Assembly (NCBI GenBank): GCA_913045265.1
Contig: CAJWQX010000006.1
Span: 3,233-67,232 of the forward strand
Length of the DNA stretch: 64,000 nucleotides
Direction of reading: 5' to 3'
Origin: UBA11889 sp002313255
Lineage (GTDB): Bacteria > Pseudomonadota > Gammaproteobacteria > Pseudomonadales > Azotimanducaceae
Every line of letters starts with the position of its first letter. Position 1 is the first letter of the stretch. The translations under genes were made by a program, and so were the position numbers. Under the pieces are notes generated by a model. That model ran no database searches, was not told the origin of the DNA, and was given only the letters and a program-made list of their open reading frames with translations. Positions 34,741-44,011 of this stretch are shown one piece after another.

Positions 34741-34950
34741 GAGCCGGTCTCCAGACTTGGTAGACGTTTCCCTTGAAACAGCGCTCGTGCCTTCCCAGCA
34801 TAATTGTGCCAGTGGCTTGCGTTGTCGGACCTAGCCGACATGCGATGCGTACTCTACTTCACTGTTGCGGGGACAGTGTCGGAATCGCACCGACTTCCCG
34901 TTCACTCGAACCGATTAGTTTCAGGCCGCACAGTCGCGGTCGCGGTCACT
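34741..34950 (-). promoter_or_regulatory. cobalamin (B12) riboswitch
   Basis: On the minus strand the segment carries the conserved blocks of the class: a GTCGGTGCGATTCCGACACTG helix, the CCCCGCAACAGTGA box, GCCACTGG, GGGAAGGC, and the 3' element AGTCTGGAGACCGGC at about 34743-34757. It lies 50 bases before the BtuB GTG and probably represses translation or transcription of btuB and the following M20 gene when adenosylcobalamin is plentiful. Boundaries are approximate. Confidence 0.92.
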
Positions 34951-35008
34951 ATATTCGGGTAGCTTTGCTCGCACCAGCCAATTGAGAATCTAAGGGTGGC
35001 TGTTGCGT

Positions 35009-36403
35009 CTACAAGGTTCTCCAGCGAGTTCCTTCCGCCGTGTCTTCGAGCTCAATCCCGCTTTCCAAGAGTTGATCACGTATTTGGTCTGCTCGGGTAA
35101 AGTCTTTCGCATTGCGTGCAGCCTCGCGTTCATCGATGAGTACCTGGATCGAGGCACTATCAAGGGCGGCGTCGGTTTGAAAGTATTCCTCTACCGGCGT
35201 GTTCAGGATACCTAACAACCAACCGCCGGCGAGCAGCTCTGCTCGAAGACAGGATCTTTCTGCTTCGTTGTTTGCACCGTGGATCTTGCCGGCAAGAGCA
35301 TGTAGTGAAGCAAGTGCAATAGGGGTATTCAAGTCATCGGCTAAGGCTTCGAGGACTGTATTGGGAAATTCGGATGCGGGCGAATCGGCATAGAACCGAG
35401 CCGTATTTGGGCTATCGGAAGTCACCGCGCGCAAGGCTTGATAGAGCGTGTCTAGGCTCGACCGCGCTTGCTTGAGCAAGCGCTCTTCCCACACGAGACT
35501 TTGGCGATATTGCCCTGACAGCAGGGCATAACGAAGTACCTCGCCGTCGTACATTTCGAGGAGCTCGCGGATGGTGACGATGTTACCGACGCTCTTCGAC
35601 ATTTTTGCAGTGCCCATTGTCAACATTCCGTTGTGCATCCAGTAGCGCACGTAGTTGGCGTGGCCTCCGACGCACCGCCCCTGGGCAAGTTCGTTTTCGT
35701 GATGCGGAAAGGTTAGGTCGTTACCGCCTCCGTGGATGTCAATCGTGGGCCCAAGATGTTTGTGGATCATCGCGGAACACTCGATATGCCATCCGGGTCG
35801 CCCCCGACCCCAGGGGCTTTCCCAACCTGGGAGATCGCCGGTCGATGGTTTCCATAGAACAAAGTCCTTTGGATCGCGCTTGTACGGTGCGACCTCGACG
35901 CGAGCGCCATCGATCATATCGGCCAAAGAGCGTCGCGATAAGCTGCCATAATCCGGATCGCTGGCAACGTCAAAAAGCACGTGCCCTTCGGCTTCGTATG
36001 CGTGTCCGCGCTCGAGTAGCAGTTTGATCATGTCAATGATTTCGGGAATGTGGCCTGTGGCGCGTGGCTCGACTGTGGGCTCCAGCACCCCGAGCGCAGC
36101 CACATCTTTTTGATAGGCAGCCGTGAATCGATCCGTAAGTTCGGCGATGGGTTCGGCGGCAGCTTGAGCAGCTGCGTTGATCTTGTCGTCAACGTCGGTA
36201 ATGTTGCGGACATAACGCACGTTCTTGTAGAAGAGCCGTAACAGGCGGACCAGCACGTCGAATACTACGGCGGGTCGTCCGTTTCCAATATGTACTCGGT
36301 CATAGACGGTGGGCCCACAGACGTAGATGCTCACGTCGTGCTCCGATGCTGGTTCGAAGCGTTCCTTGGTGCGCGTGCGAGTATTGTGAATAAAGATATC
36401 CAT
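35009..36403 (-). CDS. cysS: cysteinyl-tRNA synthetase
   Basis: The class I synthetase charges tRNA-Cys. VCGPTVYD with a zinc Cys, the HIGH-type motif as HIGN, DVDDKIN, the zinc residues in GWHIECSAM and HHENE, and KMSKS (AKMSKSVGN) are all present. The length (464) is normal. The ATG at 36403 is at the family boundary; the frame to 36589 overlaps pepA. It follows pepA by 13 bases in the same direction. HIGN plus several other blocks resemble alphaproteobacterial enzymes. Confidence 0.95.
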   Translation of the reverse strand: MDIFIHNTRTRTKERFEPASEHDVSIYVCGPTVYDRVHIGNGRPAVVFDVLVRLLRLFYKNVRYVRNITDVDDKINAAAQAAAEPIAELTDRFTAAYQKDVAALGVLEPTVEPRATGHIPEIIDMIKLLLERGHAYEAEGHVLFDVASDPDYGSLSRRSLADMIDGARVEVAPYKRDPKDFVLWKPSTGDLPGWESPWGRGRPGWHIECSAMIHKHLGPTIDIHGGGNDLTFPHHENELAQGRCVGGHANYVRYWMHNGMLTMGTAKMSKSVGNIVTIRELLEMYDGEVLRYALLSGQYRQSLVWEERLLKQARSSLDTLYQALRAVTSDSPNTARFYADSPASEFPNTVLEALADDLNTPIALASLHALAGKIHGANNEAERSCLRAELLAGGWLLGILNTPVEEYFQTDAALDSASIQVLIDEREAARNAKDFTRADQIRDQLLESGIELEDTAEGTRWRTL

Positions 36404-36416
36404 GGAAATCAGGGAA

Positions 36417-37763
36417 TCAATCGCCCGTGTACCGACGGCGGAGAAACTCGAAAACGGCTTGCAGTGCCATGGCTTCACCGCCTTCAGGATGCGCCGGTCG
36501 TTTGCGTAGATTCCAACCCATGATGTCAAAATGCAGCCAAGGTACGTCGCCAACAAAGCGTTCAAGAAAGAGAGCGGCCGTGATCGCACCGCCGTACGGT
36601 GTATTGGCGGAGTTAACGATGTCGGCGATTTCGCTTTTCAGCAACACCTGGTAGTCCGAATATAACGGCATCCGCCAAACGGGATCTTCAGCGGAAACTC
36701 CCGAGTCGATCACTTCCATGGCTAACGTGTCCGAGTTGCTGAACATTGCTGGGAGCTCGGTTCCAAGCGCCGAGCGCGCGGCTCCCGTCAGAGTTGCGTA
36801 GTCAATGATCATCACCGGATTGTCTTCTGCCGCCAACGCGAGCGCATCGCAGAGTATGAGACGGCCTTCGGCGTCCGTATTGTCAATTTCTACGGTAAGC
36901 CCTAGGTACGAATGCAGCACGTCGCCTGGTCGGAATGCGTTGGCGGACACTGCATTTTCAACGGCGGGAATCAATACGCGGAGCCTAAGCGGTAACCCCC
37001 GCGACATGATGAGGTCAGCGAGTCCCAGTACGGTCGCCGCTCCGCCCATGTCTTTTTTCATCAGACGCATGTTGCTATGTGATTTCAGGTCCAATCCGCC
37101 GCTGTCAAAACACACGCCCTTGCCGACCAAGGTGATGGCAGGGGCGGACGGATCACCCCAATGAATATCAATCAGGCGTGGAGCGGATGAACTGGCGCGA
37201 CCCACTGCATGAATAATGTTCAGTCCGCGTACTAGCAGCTCATCACCTGTTGTGACGTCCATGGTGGCGTTGTGGCGCGTGGCCAGTTTGCGAGCTGCGC
37301 CCTCCAAGTGGTGCGGAAGCATGTCGGAGGTTGGGGTATTGATCAGATCTCGGCAGAGGGCGATGGCATTTAACTCGGCCGATACGTCCGTGGCGTCAGC
37401 GCCCACGAAGAGTCTCGGTAAGGCGCGGACATTTTTGTAAGCGGCGAACTGATAAGCGCCAAGGCCCCAACCGAGGATAACGGCCCTGTCGGCGTTATCG
37501 AGACGATAGTCCCCGGCAGGGAGGGTAATCGGCAAATCACCGATGCTGTTGATCGAAGGTCGTTCACCGATGCCAGCGATTACGCGCTCGGGCTGGTCGC
37601 TCGTTGTCGGGACGAAGAAGTGTTGATTGGCCTTGCCTTCAAACAGCGTACGAACCGCCCATCCCAGTGTCTTTTCATCTTGTTCGGACCGCCATGATTC
37701 AAGCGTTTCAGAGCCAACCAGTTCAATGGAAATGGCATCGCTATTGTCTTCAAAAAAGAGCAT
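36417..37763 (-). CDS. leucyl aminopeptidase, M17 family
   Basis: Cytosolic two-metal aminopeptidase. The metal and catalytic motifs are intact: GKGVCFDSGGLDLKS, MKKDMGGAA, and NTDAEGRL with the bicarbonate arginine. The 448-residue length and N-terminal domain are the shorter PepB-like type rather than classical PepA. It lies 13 bases upstream of cysS and 85 bases downstream of lipA, so cysS is probably co-transcribed with it. Confidence 0.92.
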   Translation of the reverse strand: MLFFEDNSDAISIELVGSETLESWRSEQDEKTLGWAVRTLFEGKANQHFFVPTTSDQPERVIAGIGERPSINSIGDLPITLPAGDYRLDNADRAVILGWGLGAYQFAAYKNVRALPRLFVGADATDVSAELNAIALCRDLINTPTSDMLPHHLEGAARKLATRHNATMDVTTGDELLVRGLNIIHAVGRASSSAPRLIDIHWGDPSAPAITLVGKGVCFDSGGLDLKSHSNMRLMKKDMGGAATVLGLADLIMSRGLPLRLRVLIPAVENAVSANAFRPGDVLHSYLGLTVEIDNTDAEGRLILCDALALAAEDNPVMIIDYATLTGAARSALGTELPAMFSNSDTLAMEVIDSGVSAEDPVWRMPLYSDYQVLLKSEIADIVNSANTPYGGAITAALFLERFVGDVPWLHFDIMGWNLRKRPAHPEGGEAMALQAVFEFLRRRYTGD

Positions 37764-37848
37764 GTCTTCAGTATAACGGGGTTGGCAGGCAGGTTTGCTA
37801 GCTGTGCCGTTAGATCGGGGTGACGGCTGTAATACCTATGCGCGTGGC

Positions 37849-38820
37849 TCAGCCTAACGCTGAGATGAGGCGATCTGCGTGATAGCTGGAACGAACCAAG
37901 GGTCCCGCCGCAACCCCGTCGAACCCCAATTCCAGAGCCCATTGTCTATAGCATTCGAATTCGTCGGGATGTACCCATCGGACCATGGGTAGGTGGTTGG
38001 GCGTCGGTTGTAGGTATTGACCTAGCGTAAGGAAGTTTACGCCTAGATTGGCGAGCTGGGCCAAAGTCTCACGTACTTCTTGTTCGAGCTCGCCTAAACC
38101 GAGCATCAAGCTGGTTTTAGTGTGGACGCTGCCCATTTTTCCCGCGAATTCGAGGACCGATAAGGTTTGGTTGTACCCTGCACGGGGATCGCGCACGGCG
38201 GACGTTAGACGCTCAACGGTTTCAAGGTTTTGTGCAAAGACCGAGATACCTGATTCCACCACGGTGCGTATTGCTTGTTCTTTTCCCTGAAAGTCGGGGG
38301 TCAATGCCTCGACCGTTGTTTTGGGCGATTCTCTCTTGACCGCGCGGACGCACTTCGCGAAGTGCGAAGCTCCTCCATCCATAAGGTCATCGCGATCGAC
38401 GGACGTCAGTACTACGTACGAGAGGTCCATACGACGTACCGATTCCGCAACTTTCAAAGGTTCGTCTTCGTCGAGCCAACCACCCGGATTCCCAGTGTCG
38501 ACTGCGCAAAAACGGCACGCTCGGGTACAAACGGCACCCATGAGCATCAAGGTGGCCGTCCCGTGGCCCCAGCACTCGCTGATGTTGGGGCAGTGAGACT
38601 CTTCGCAAACGGTTGTAAGTTGCTGGCTACGGACCGCATCCCGCACCGACTCGAAACGCCCATTTCCATGTAATTGGACGCGTAGCCAGGGAGGTTTACG
38701 CGAGCTTGAGGTAACGTCGGTCACGGGCAATAAGCGACGGCGCTGTTTGATCCCGTTTTTTATGGCCATGTGCCCATGGTCCGTCTGGTATTTTTTTCCG
38801 CTAAGCGCTCGTTGTTTCAT
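37849..38820 (-). CDS. lipA: lipoyl synthase
   Basis: A radical SAM enzyme that inserts two sulfurs into octanoyl-protein. The radical SAM cluster motif is CTRACRFC, and the auxiliary cluster cysteines are in CEESHCPNISEC; the C-terminal RSSYHAD serine ligand is present. The ATG at 38820 is one of several possible starts (TTG 38850, ATG 38769), none with a strong ribosome binding site. lipB is not adjacent. Confidence 0.94.
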   Translation of the reverse strand: MKQRALSGKKYQTDHGHMAIKNGIKQRRRLLPVTDVTSSSRKPPWLRVQLHGNGRFESVRDAVRSQQLTTVCEESHCPNISECWGHGTATLMLMGAVCTRACRFCAVDTGNPGGWLDEDEPLKVAESVRRMDLSYVVLTSVDRDDLMDGGASHFAKCVRAVKRESPKTTVEALTPDFQGKEQAIRTVVESGISVFAQNLETVERLTSAVRDPRAGYNQTLSVLEFAGKMGSVHTKTSLMLGLGELEQEVRETLAQLANLGVNFLTLGQYLQPTPNHLPMVRWVHPDEFECYRQWALELGFDGVAAGPLVRSSYHADRLISALG

Positions 38821-38868
38821 GGCTTTGTCGGACGTGTTATTTCGTAGCAAATTTCTATGGCGGTTGCG

Positions 38869-39750
38869 TCAGGTATCGTCGAGACAAGGTCCACGTTCCA
38901 CTTGGACGGTTGAATGGTCGATGCCAAAATTCCTATTGAGCACGGCTTTGATGGAGGCAGCTGCGGCGATTTCGTCGACAAATTCGTCGACTATCGCATG
39001 AAGAGTCACCATCGGGCGCTCGCTCGTTAGCGCCCACGCGTGGAGGTGGTGCACCTCCAGAACGCCCGAGACTTGATTGGTTAAAGTGTCCCTGATGTCC
39101 TCGAGATCTAGATCGTCAGGTACGCCTTCAAGCAAGATATGGATCGATTCACTCAGCACTTTCCACGCACCCCGCAATAATATCGCGATAACAACGAGGG
39201 CGAGAATTGGGTCTGCTAGGTACCATTCAAATAGCCAAACGATCAATGCTGCGGCTATGGCTGCACAAGAACCCAGCAGGTCACCGAGAACGTGAAGTGC
39301 GGCGCTGCGCACGTTGAGATTGCCGGATGCGCCGTGCAACATCCGAAACGCAAATAGGTTAACCGCCAAGCCGAGCGTCCCGATCAACAGTGCCGGCAAG
39401 GGCAGCAACTGCCGAGGGCTCTCGATTCTTGAAAAAGCTTCAAATCCAATCCAGCCACATAGCGCTACCAACAATAGCGCGTTGACGAACGCTGCGAGAA
39501 CCTGGGAACGATGATAGCCGTAGGAGTGCGTTTCGGAATGTTGACGACGGGACAAACGCACAGCGAACCACGATAGACCGAGCGCGGATGCGTCCAACAG
39601 CATATGCCCGGCATCTGCGAGAAGGGTTAAAGAGTTCGCGAAGAGCCCGCCGAAGACCTCGACGATGGCGAATAACGAAATGAGAAGAAAAGCTCTACCG
39701 AGCGGAGCGTCATCTCGAGACAATTCCCGGTGTGCGTGTTCATGTGCCAC
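38869..39750 (-). CDS. cation diffusion facilitator (CzcD/ZitB-like)
   Basis: A metal-proton antiporter of 293 residues with six membrane segments. The zinc-site motifs are ADAGHMLLDA in helix 2 and HVLGDLLGS in helix 5, and a His-rich N-terminal stretch (HEHAHRE) is present. The C-terminal cytoplasmic domain has VHHLHAWAL. It likely exports Zn2+ or a similar cation. It ends 48 bases before the lipA start. Confidence 0.9.
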   Translation of the reverse strand: MAHEHAHRELSRDDAPLGRAFLLISLFAIVEVFGGLFANSLTLLADAGHMLLDASALGLSWFAVRLSRRQHSETHSYGYHRSQVLAAFVNALLLVALCGWIGFEAFSRIESPRQLLPLPALLIGTLGLAVNLFAFRMLHGASGNLNVRSAALHVLGDLLGSCAAIAAALIVWLFEWYLADPILALVVIAILLRGAWKVLSESIHILLEGVPDDLDLEDIRDTLTNQVSGVLEVHHLHAWALTSERPMVTLHAIVDEFVDEIAAAASIKAVLNRNFGIDHSTVQVERGPCLDDT

Positions 39751-39831
39751 GGCAACTTGAGACCGATGCGAGTTCGGGCCGTATTATAGCGGGCCTTCAA
39801 TCTTCGGAGACAGCGTGGCCTCTAACCATGT

Positions 39832-40344
39832 TTATGAGGGACGAAATCGCCGTTCGCGAAGCGAGCGGTGCATGCGATATGCCGCCTCGCTCTTTCCGTC
39901 GGGCGTTCGGTAATAGTGGCGGAGATACTCGTTTTCCAGGTATCCCGCATTTCGATAAAACGAGCGCGCGGGCACATTAACGGCACGGACTTCGAGCGCC
40001 ACCGTGTCAATGCCAGCAACCAGCGCGCTTTTTTCCAACCAAAGGAGCAATTCGCGCGCGATGCCTAGGCGTCGATAGTTCGGTACCACTGCGAGTAAAT
40101 TGAGATGAGCGTGATCGAGCTCGTACTGCATGATGCCGAAGCCGGCAAACTGATCCGCCGTGTTGTTGCCCGTCGGCACGTACGCACAGACAACGATGGC
40201 ATCCGGATCACGAATCATCGCGGTGATCGCGTCTGCACGCCAACGCCATCCGAGACCCGCTTCAATCTCGTCGCGTGACAAACTAGCGATCGTTTTCGCT
40301 TCCTTTAGGCTCGCCAGCTTCAACGTGGGTGTGGGGGCTTCCAT
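39832..40344 (-). CDS. GNAT acetyltransferase, RimI-like
   Basis: A GCN5-type N-acetyltransferase of 170 residues. The acetyl-CoA motif is VVPNYRRLGIARELL, followed by LEVRAVNVPARSFYRNAGY, both typical of the RimI/ribosomal-protein acetyltransferase group. The true substrate is not shown by context. It sits alone, 81 bases from the CDF gene, on the same strand. Confidence 0.85.
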   Translation of the reverse strand: MEAPTPTLKLASLKEAKTIASLSRDEIEAGLGWRWRADAITAMIRDPDAIVVCAYVPTGNNTADQFAGFGIMQYELDHAHLNLLAVVPNYRRLGIARELLLWLEKSALVAGIDTVALEVRAVNVPARSFYRNAGYLENEYLRHYYRTPDGKSEAAYRMHRSLRERRFRPS

Positions 40345-40439
40345 TAAACGATTATTCCCTAGTCATCTGAAGATGAAAAAGTCGGCTCCAGCCCGCAATA
40401 TTGAGTCGCGTTAGCTCAATGCATCCAAGGGGCTTCGAA

Positions 40440-41357
40440 CTAGTCTGGTTCGGCGTAGAGATCGTCCAGTACTCCTTCATTTTGCCGATCCCTAAGCCAG
40501 CCTTGGCCTGTTGCAACTAACGTGGAATCTTCGCTGCGGATGCCGAAATCGATCAGTTCCACAACGTCAATGATTGCTTGCGTACGAAGCTGTGCCCAAT
40601 CTGCGCTCGTGGGAACCCGACGGTAGCGGTTAAACGCGGCCATGACAGGGCGGTCGCCGCCCCATGCCCACAGACCTGCAAAGTCGGTATACCGATTCGA
40701 CGTATGCGCATCGGTCCAATCGATAATGCCAGCCAATTGGCCCTGTTCGTCGACCAGCACATGACCGGCGTGCAGGTCGCCGTGGGTTGTAACGTGGCGT
40801 TCGGAAGGGTTTCGCGGTTGGTAGCTTGTAAGCAACGTGCCACAGGCCTCGAAAAGGGAGCGATCGATAACGTCGGCGATGTTCTCCAATTCGTTCTGCG
40901 CACCCGGGAGCCACTCCGTAACTGGGTCGTGAGGCGGGCGCGAGGGTGTCAGCATCTGCGCATGTAATTCTCGCAACGCCTGACCGAGTTGACTGCCGAT
41001 CACGTTAGGGTCGACGTCGACTTTCGATATCTCGAATAATGGTGTGCCGGATAACAAAGGATAACCTGCAAAGGGAAGGTGAAATCCAACTGGGCGATCC
41101 ACCCAAAAGTCGAAGTGTGGTGTTTTTGTTGTGAGAATGAGTTTTGCCAGGAACGCTTTTTCTTCAATAAGGCGCTCAGCCTCTGCTCGCCTCTTAGGAA
41201 ATCGAAAGACGAATGTTTCATTGATGAGATAACAAAAGAAGTCCCAACCTTCGTCGAGCACGACCACGTCTTTGACATCGAGGTCCGTGTTATCGGAGAG
41301 GATTCTCTCGACTTCGAGAAGCTGTAAACGGTATTCGGGTGCCCATGGTTCGTTCAT
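40440..41357 (-). CDS. aminoglycoside phosphotransferase family protein
   Basis: A kinase-like protein of 305 residues. The Brenner-type motif THGDLHAGHVLVD and the metal-binding IIDWTDAH give the catalytic Asp and magnesium ligands; the N-terminal RFPKR carries the nucleotide-binding Lys. Such proteins phosphorylate small hydroxylated substrates; antibiotic resistance is not implied. The ATG at 41357 is the family boundary; the longer frame overlaps the divergent hydratase gene. Confidence 0.82.
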   Translation of the reverse strand: MNEPWAPEYRLQLLEVERILSDNTDLDVKDVVVLDEGWDFFCYLINETFVFRFPKRRAEAERLIEEKAFLAKLILTTKTPHFDFWVDRPVGFHLPFAGYPLLSGTPLFEISKVDVDPNVIGSQLGQALRELHAQMLTPSRPPHDPVTEWLPGAQNELENIADVIDRSLFEACGTLLTSYQPRNPSERHVTTHGDLHAGHVLVDEQGQLAGIIDWTDAHTSNRYTDFAGLWAWGGDRPVMAAFNRYRRVPTSADWAQLRTQAIIDVVELIDFGIRSEDSTLVATGQGWLRDRQNEGVLDDLYAEPD

Positions 41358-41425
41358 GGTTGATAGGTTATGGTGGCCAGCCCTTCGTGGGAAATCGATT
41401 TCAAGAAGAACATCGGGAGGCGACC

Positions 41426-42217
41426 TTGGAATTGAATAGGATGACATTGGACTTTGAGGACGGGGTAGCCTTGCTTCGTTTCAACCATCCGGAAGTGATG
41501 AACGCGATCGGCGCGGACATGCTTGAGGGTTGGGCACAAGCGGTCACCGAGATTCAAAGGCCGACAAATGGCGCGCGGTGTTTGGTCTTGACCGGCGTCG
41601 GCCGGGGCTTTTGTGCGGGTGCGAATTTGGCGGACGACAAGCCAACCGAAAATCGGCCACGATCAGCTGGGTCAGGCCTTCGAAACACGTATCATCCACT
41701 TTTGCTCACCTTGCGCGATCTCGAAATGCCGATCGTTACGGCCGTGAATGGTGCCGCAGCAGGTGTTGGGATGAGTTTTGCCATCATGGGCGACATCGTT
41801 TGCGCATCCCGGGAGGCGTTTTTTCTTCAAGCATTTGCACGGATCGGTTTGGTTCCTGATGGTGGCGCGAGTTTCCTGTTGCCACGTTTGGTGGGTTGGG
41901 GACGCGCCATGGAGCTCTCGTTACTGGCCGAGCGACTGCCGGCTGAAAAGGCGCTTGAATGGGGGTTGGTCAATCGCGTCTTCGAGGACAACGACGCATT
42001 GATGGATGGAGCGATGGAGATAGCACATCAACTTGCCAAGGGCCCGCGGTCCTTGGTGCTCATGCGGCGGGCCTATTGGGCCACCTGGAGTAATAGTTAC
42101 GAGCAACAGCTTGATCTGGAGGCACAGTTACAAGCTGCTGCCGGATCCACCAAGGATTTTGCGGAGGGAGTTTCCGCATTTTTTGAAAAACGGGATGCAA
42201 ATTTTAGGGGGGAATAA
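41426..42217 (+). CDS. enoyl-CoA hydratase/isomerase family protein
   Basis: Crotonase-fold protein with GVGRGFCAGANLAD and TAVNGAAAGVGMSFAIMGDI, and ARIGLVPDGGASFLLPRLVGW, typical of the PaaG/2-(1,2-epoxy) group. GGGAGG at 41415-41420 is five bases before TTG 41426, so this start is preferred; ATG 41441 is an alternative. It is followed after 3 bases by an SDR gene, so the pair likely forms a beta-oxidation unit. Divergent from the kinase-like gene. Confidence 0.88.
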   Translation: MELNRMTLDFEDGVALLRFNHPEVMNAIGADMLEGWAQAVTEIQRPTNGARCLVLTGVGRGFCAGANLADDKPTENRPRSAGSGLRNTYHPLLLTLRDLEMPIVTAVNGAAAGVGMSFAIMGDIVCASREAFFLQAFARIGLVPDGGASFLLPRLVGWGRAMELSLLAERLPAEKALEWGLVNRVFEDNDALMDGAMEIAHQLAKGPRSLVLMRRAYWATWSNSYEQQLDLEAQLQAAAGSTKDFAEGVSAFFEKRDANFRGE

Positions 42218-42220
42218 CGG

Positions 42221-42994
42221 ATGTCGCTCGCAAATCGGGTCGCGCTAGTTACCGGCGGAGGACGTGGTATTGGTCAAGCCATATCGCTGGCGCTCGCCGA
42301 AGACGGCGCAAGTGTTGCGATTAATTATCGGCGCGATGAAGCAGCAGCTAACGAAACCGTTGCTGCGATCAAAGACGCTGGCGGTTTAGCCCGCGCGTAT
42401 TACGCCAGCGTAGATCAGTACGAAGAAGATCGGGAGATGGTCGCCGCTATCGAGGCAGATCTTGGTGCCGTGAGCATACTCGTCAATAACGCTGGCATTG
42501 CTAGTCGGGGATTGTCGGTTGCCGATACCGAACCAGATGAGTTACGCCGAGTCGTATCGACCCACGCGTTCGCCGCACATTACCTTTCGAAGTTGGTCAT
42601 CCCGGGTATGCGCGAGCAAGATCGAGGCGACATCATCATGATCTCCAGTGCGGCCACCAAAGGACTTGAAGCCAACGGTGCGCCATACAACATGGCAAAG
42701 ACAGCGCAGGAGACATTGGCGTACACCCTCTCGAAAGAAGAGCGGGTGCACGGGATACGCGTGAACATCGTGGCACCGGGATTGGTGGAAACAGAGATGG
42801 GCCGGCGACTGATGCGGGCCACGGCGGGCGTCAATAACTTACGAGATTTGGACGCCACGATGCCCTTTGGCAAGGTCTGTCAACCTGAAGATGTCGCCAA
42901 CGTAGTGCGCTATTTGGTTTCGGACAAGAGCTCCTACGTAACGGGTGAGAGAATCTACTGTGACGGCGGAGGCCCCCTAATCGCAAATTCCTAA
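42221..42994 (+). CDS. SDR family oxidoreductase (FabG-like)
   Basis: Short-chain dehydrogenase with TGGGRGIGQA, NNAG, Ser in MISSAATKG and the catalytic YNMAK. The fold and the GERIYCDGG end resemble 3-oxoacyl reductases. It follows the hydratase by 3 bases, suggesting oxidation of a hydroxyacyl intermediate, but this is inference. It converges on the HDAC-like gene. Confidence 0.9.
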   Translation: MSLANRVALVTGGGRGIGQAISLALAEDGASVAINYRRDEAAANETVAAIKDAGGLARAYYASVDQYEEDREMVAAIEADLGAVSILVNNAGIASRGLSVADTEPDELRRVVSTHAFAAHYLSKLVIPGMREQDRGDIIMISSAATKGLEANGAPYNMAKTAQETLAYTLSKEERVHGIRVNIVAPGLVETEMGRRLMRATAGVNNLRDLDATMPFGKVCQPEDVANVVRYLVSDKSSYVTGERIYCDGGGPLIANS

Positions 42995-43013
42995 AGCTGA
43001 ATCACGCGAATCG

Positions 43014-43931
43014 TTACATGCACAGTTCCTCGAGGTGAGCCGCTACCGAGCGAGCTAGCGCTTTTAGGTTGTAACCACCTTCAAGTACCGAGACGATGCG
43101 GCCACGAGCATGCCGGTTCGCTGCGTCGACGATCAACGAAGTGATCCACCCGAAGTCTGCTTCATCAAGTAAGAGGTCTCCAAGCGGATCGTCGCGATGA
43201 GCGTCGAATCCAGCGGATACCAATATTAAAGCCGGGGCGAATTCGTCCATCGCTGGGAGCCAATCTTGCTCGATCGCTTTGCGGAATTGGACGCCCGTGG
43301 TACCAGCGGCTAATGGCGTATTGACGATATTCGGCCGATCAACATCCTGCAGGCGGTAGGGATAATGGGGAAATTGAAAGCTTGAGCAAACGAGAACCCT
43401 GGGATCATCTTGGAAAGCATCGACAGTGCCGTTACCGTGGTGGACATCGAAATCAAGAATCGCCACGCGTTCGAGTTTGTGTTTATTTAGGGCTCGATGA
43501 GCCGCGAGCGCCACACTATTGAAAAAACAAAATCCCATGGCCGTCGATTCTTCGGCGTGGTGGCCCGGCGGTCGGACCGCACAAAAAACGCGGGTGTCCG
43601 CGTCTGAAAGGACATGGTCGACCCCTTGGATTGCGGCTCCCGCGGCATAGCGGGCGGCTGCGAGCGACTTAGGTCCCATGCTTGTGTCTGGATTCACGGA
43701 CCGCAGCCCTTGATCGGGTTCGATCGCCTCCAGTGCGTCGACGTACTTGTCGCGGTGGAAAGCCGTGAGGTCGTCCCGGACGGCTTCGGTTGCCTGAAGG
43801 GTCGTGAGATCATCGATGAGGCGCGAGTCGTTAACGTGTGAGAGCACTGCCGCCAACCGCTCTGGGCTTTCTGGATGGCCTTGTTCCATCTGATGCTCAA
43901 GACAGACGGAGTGGGTAATGAGGGTGGCCAC
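43014..43931 (-). CDS. histone deacetylase family protein (acetoin utilisation/APAH type)
   Basis: Zinc amidohydrolase related to class II HDACs and acetylpolyamine hydrolases, 305 residues. Active-site RPPGHHAEE (H124, H125), LDFDVHHGNG with zinc ligands D162 and H164, GFDAHRDDPLG and LEGGYN are all intact. It probably removes acetyl groups from polyamines or small amides. It is divergent from the CoA-transferase gene. Confidence 0.9.
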   Translation of the reverse strand: MATLITHSVCLEHQMEQGHPESPERLAAVLSHVNDSRLIDDLTTLQATEAVRDDLTAFHRDKYVDALEAIEPDQGLRSVNPDTSMGPKSLAAARYAAGAAIQGVDHVLSDADTRVFCAVRPPGHHAEESTAMGFCFFNSVALAAHRALNKHKLERVAILDFDVHHGNGTVDAFQDDPRVLVCSSFQFPHYPYRLQDVDRPNIVNTPLAAGTTGVQFRKAIEQDWLPAMDEFAPALILVSAGFDAHRDDPLGDLLLDEADFGWITSLIVDAANRHARGRIVSVLEGGYNLKALARSVAAHLEELCM

Positions 43932-44011
43932 GGTTTGTATACTCCCTAGTCGGCGTTCGAGATCTGATTGGTCTAATCTAGCGCCCTTATAGAGTCCCCG
44001 GGAAGAAGTAG

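Noticed and set aside
34692..34841. N-terminal extension of BtuB to an ATG at 34841
   Set aside because: It would place the start inside the cobalamin riboswitch; the GTG at 34691 has a ribosome binding site and gives a normal signal peptide.
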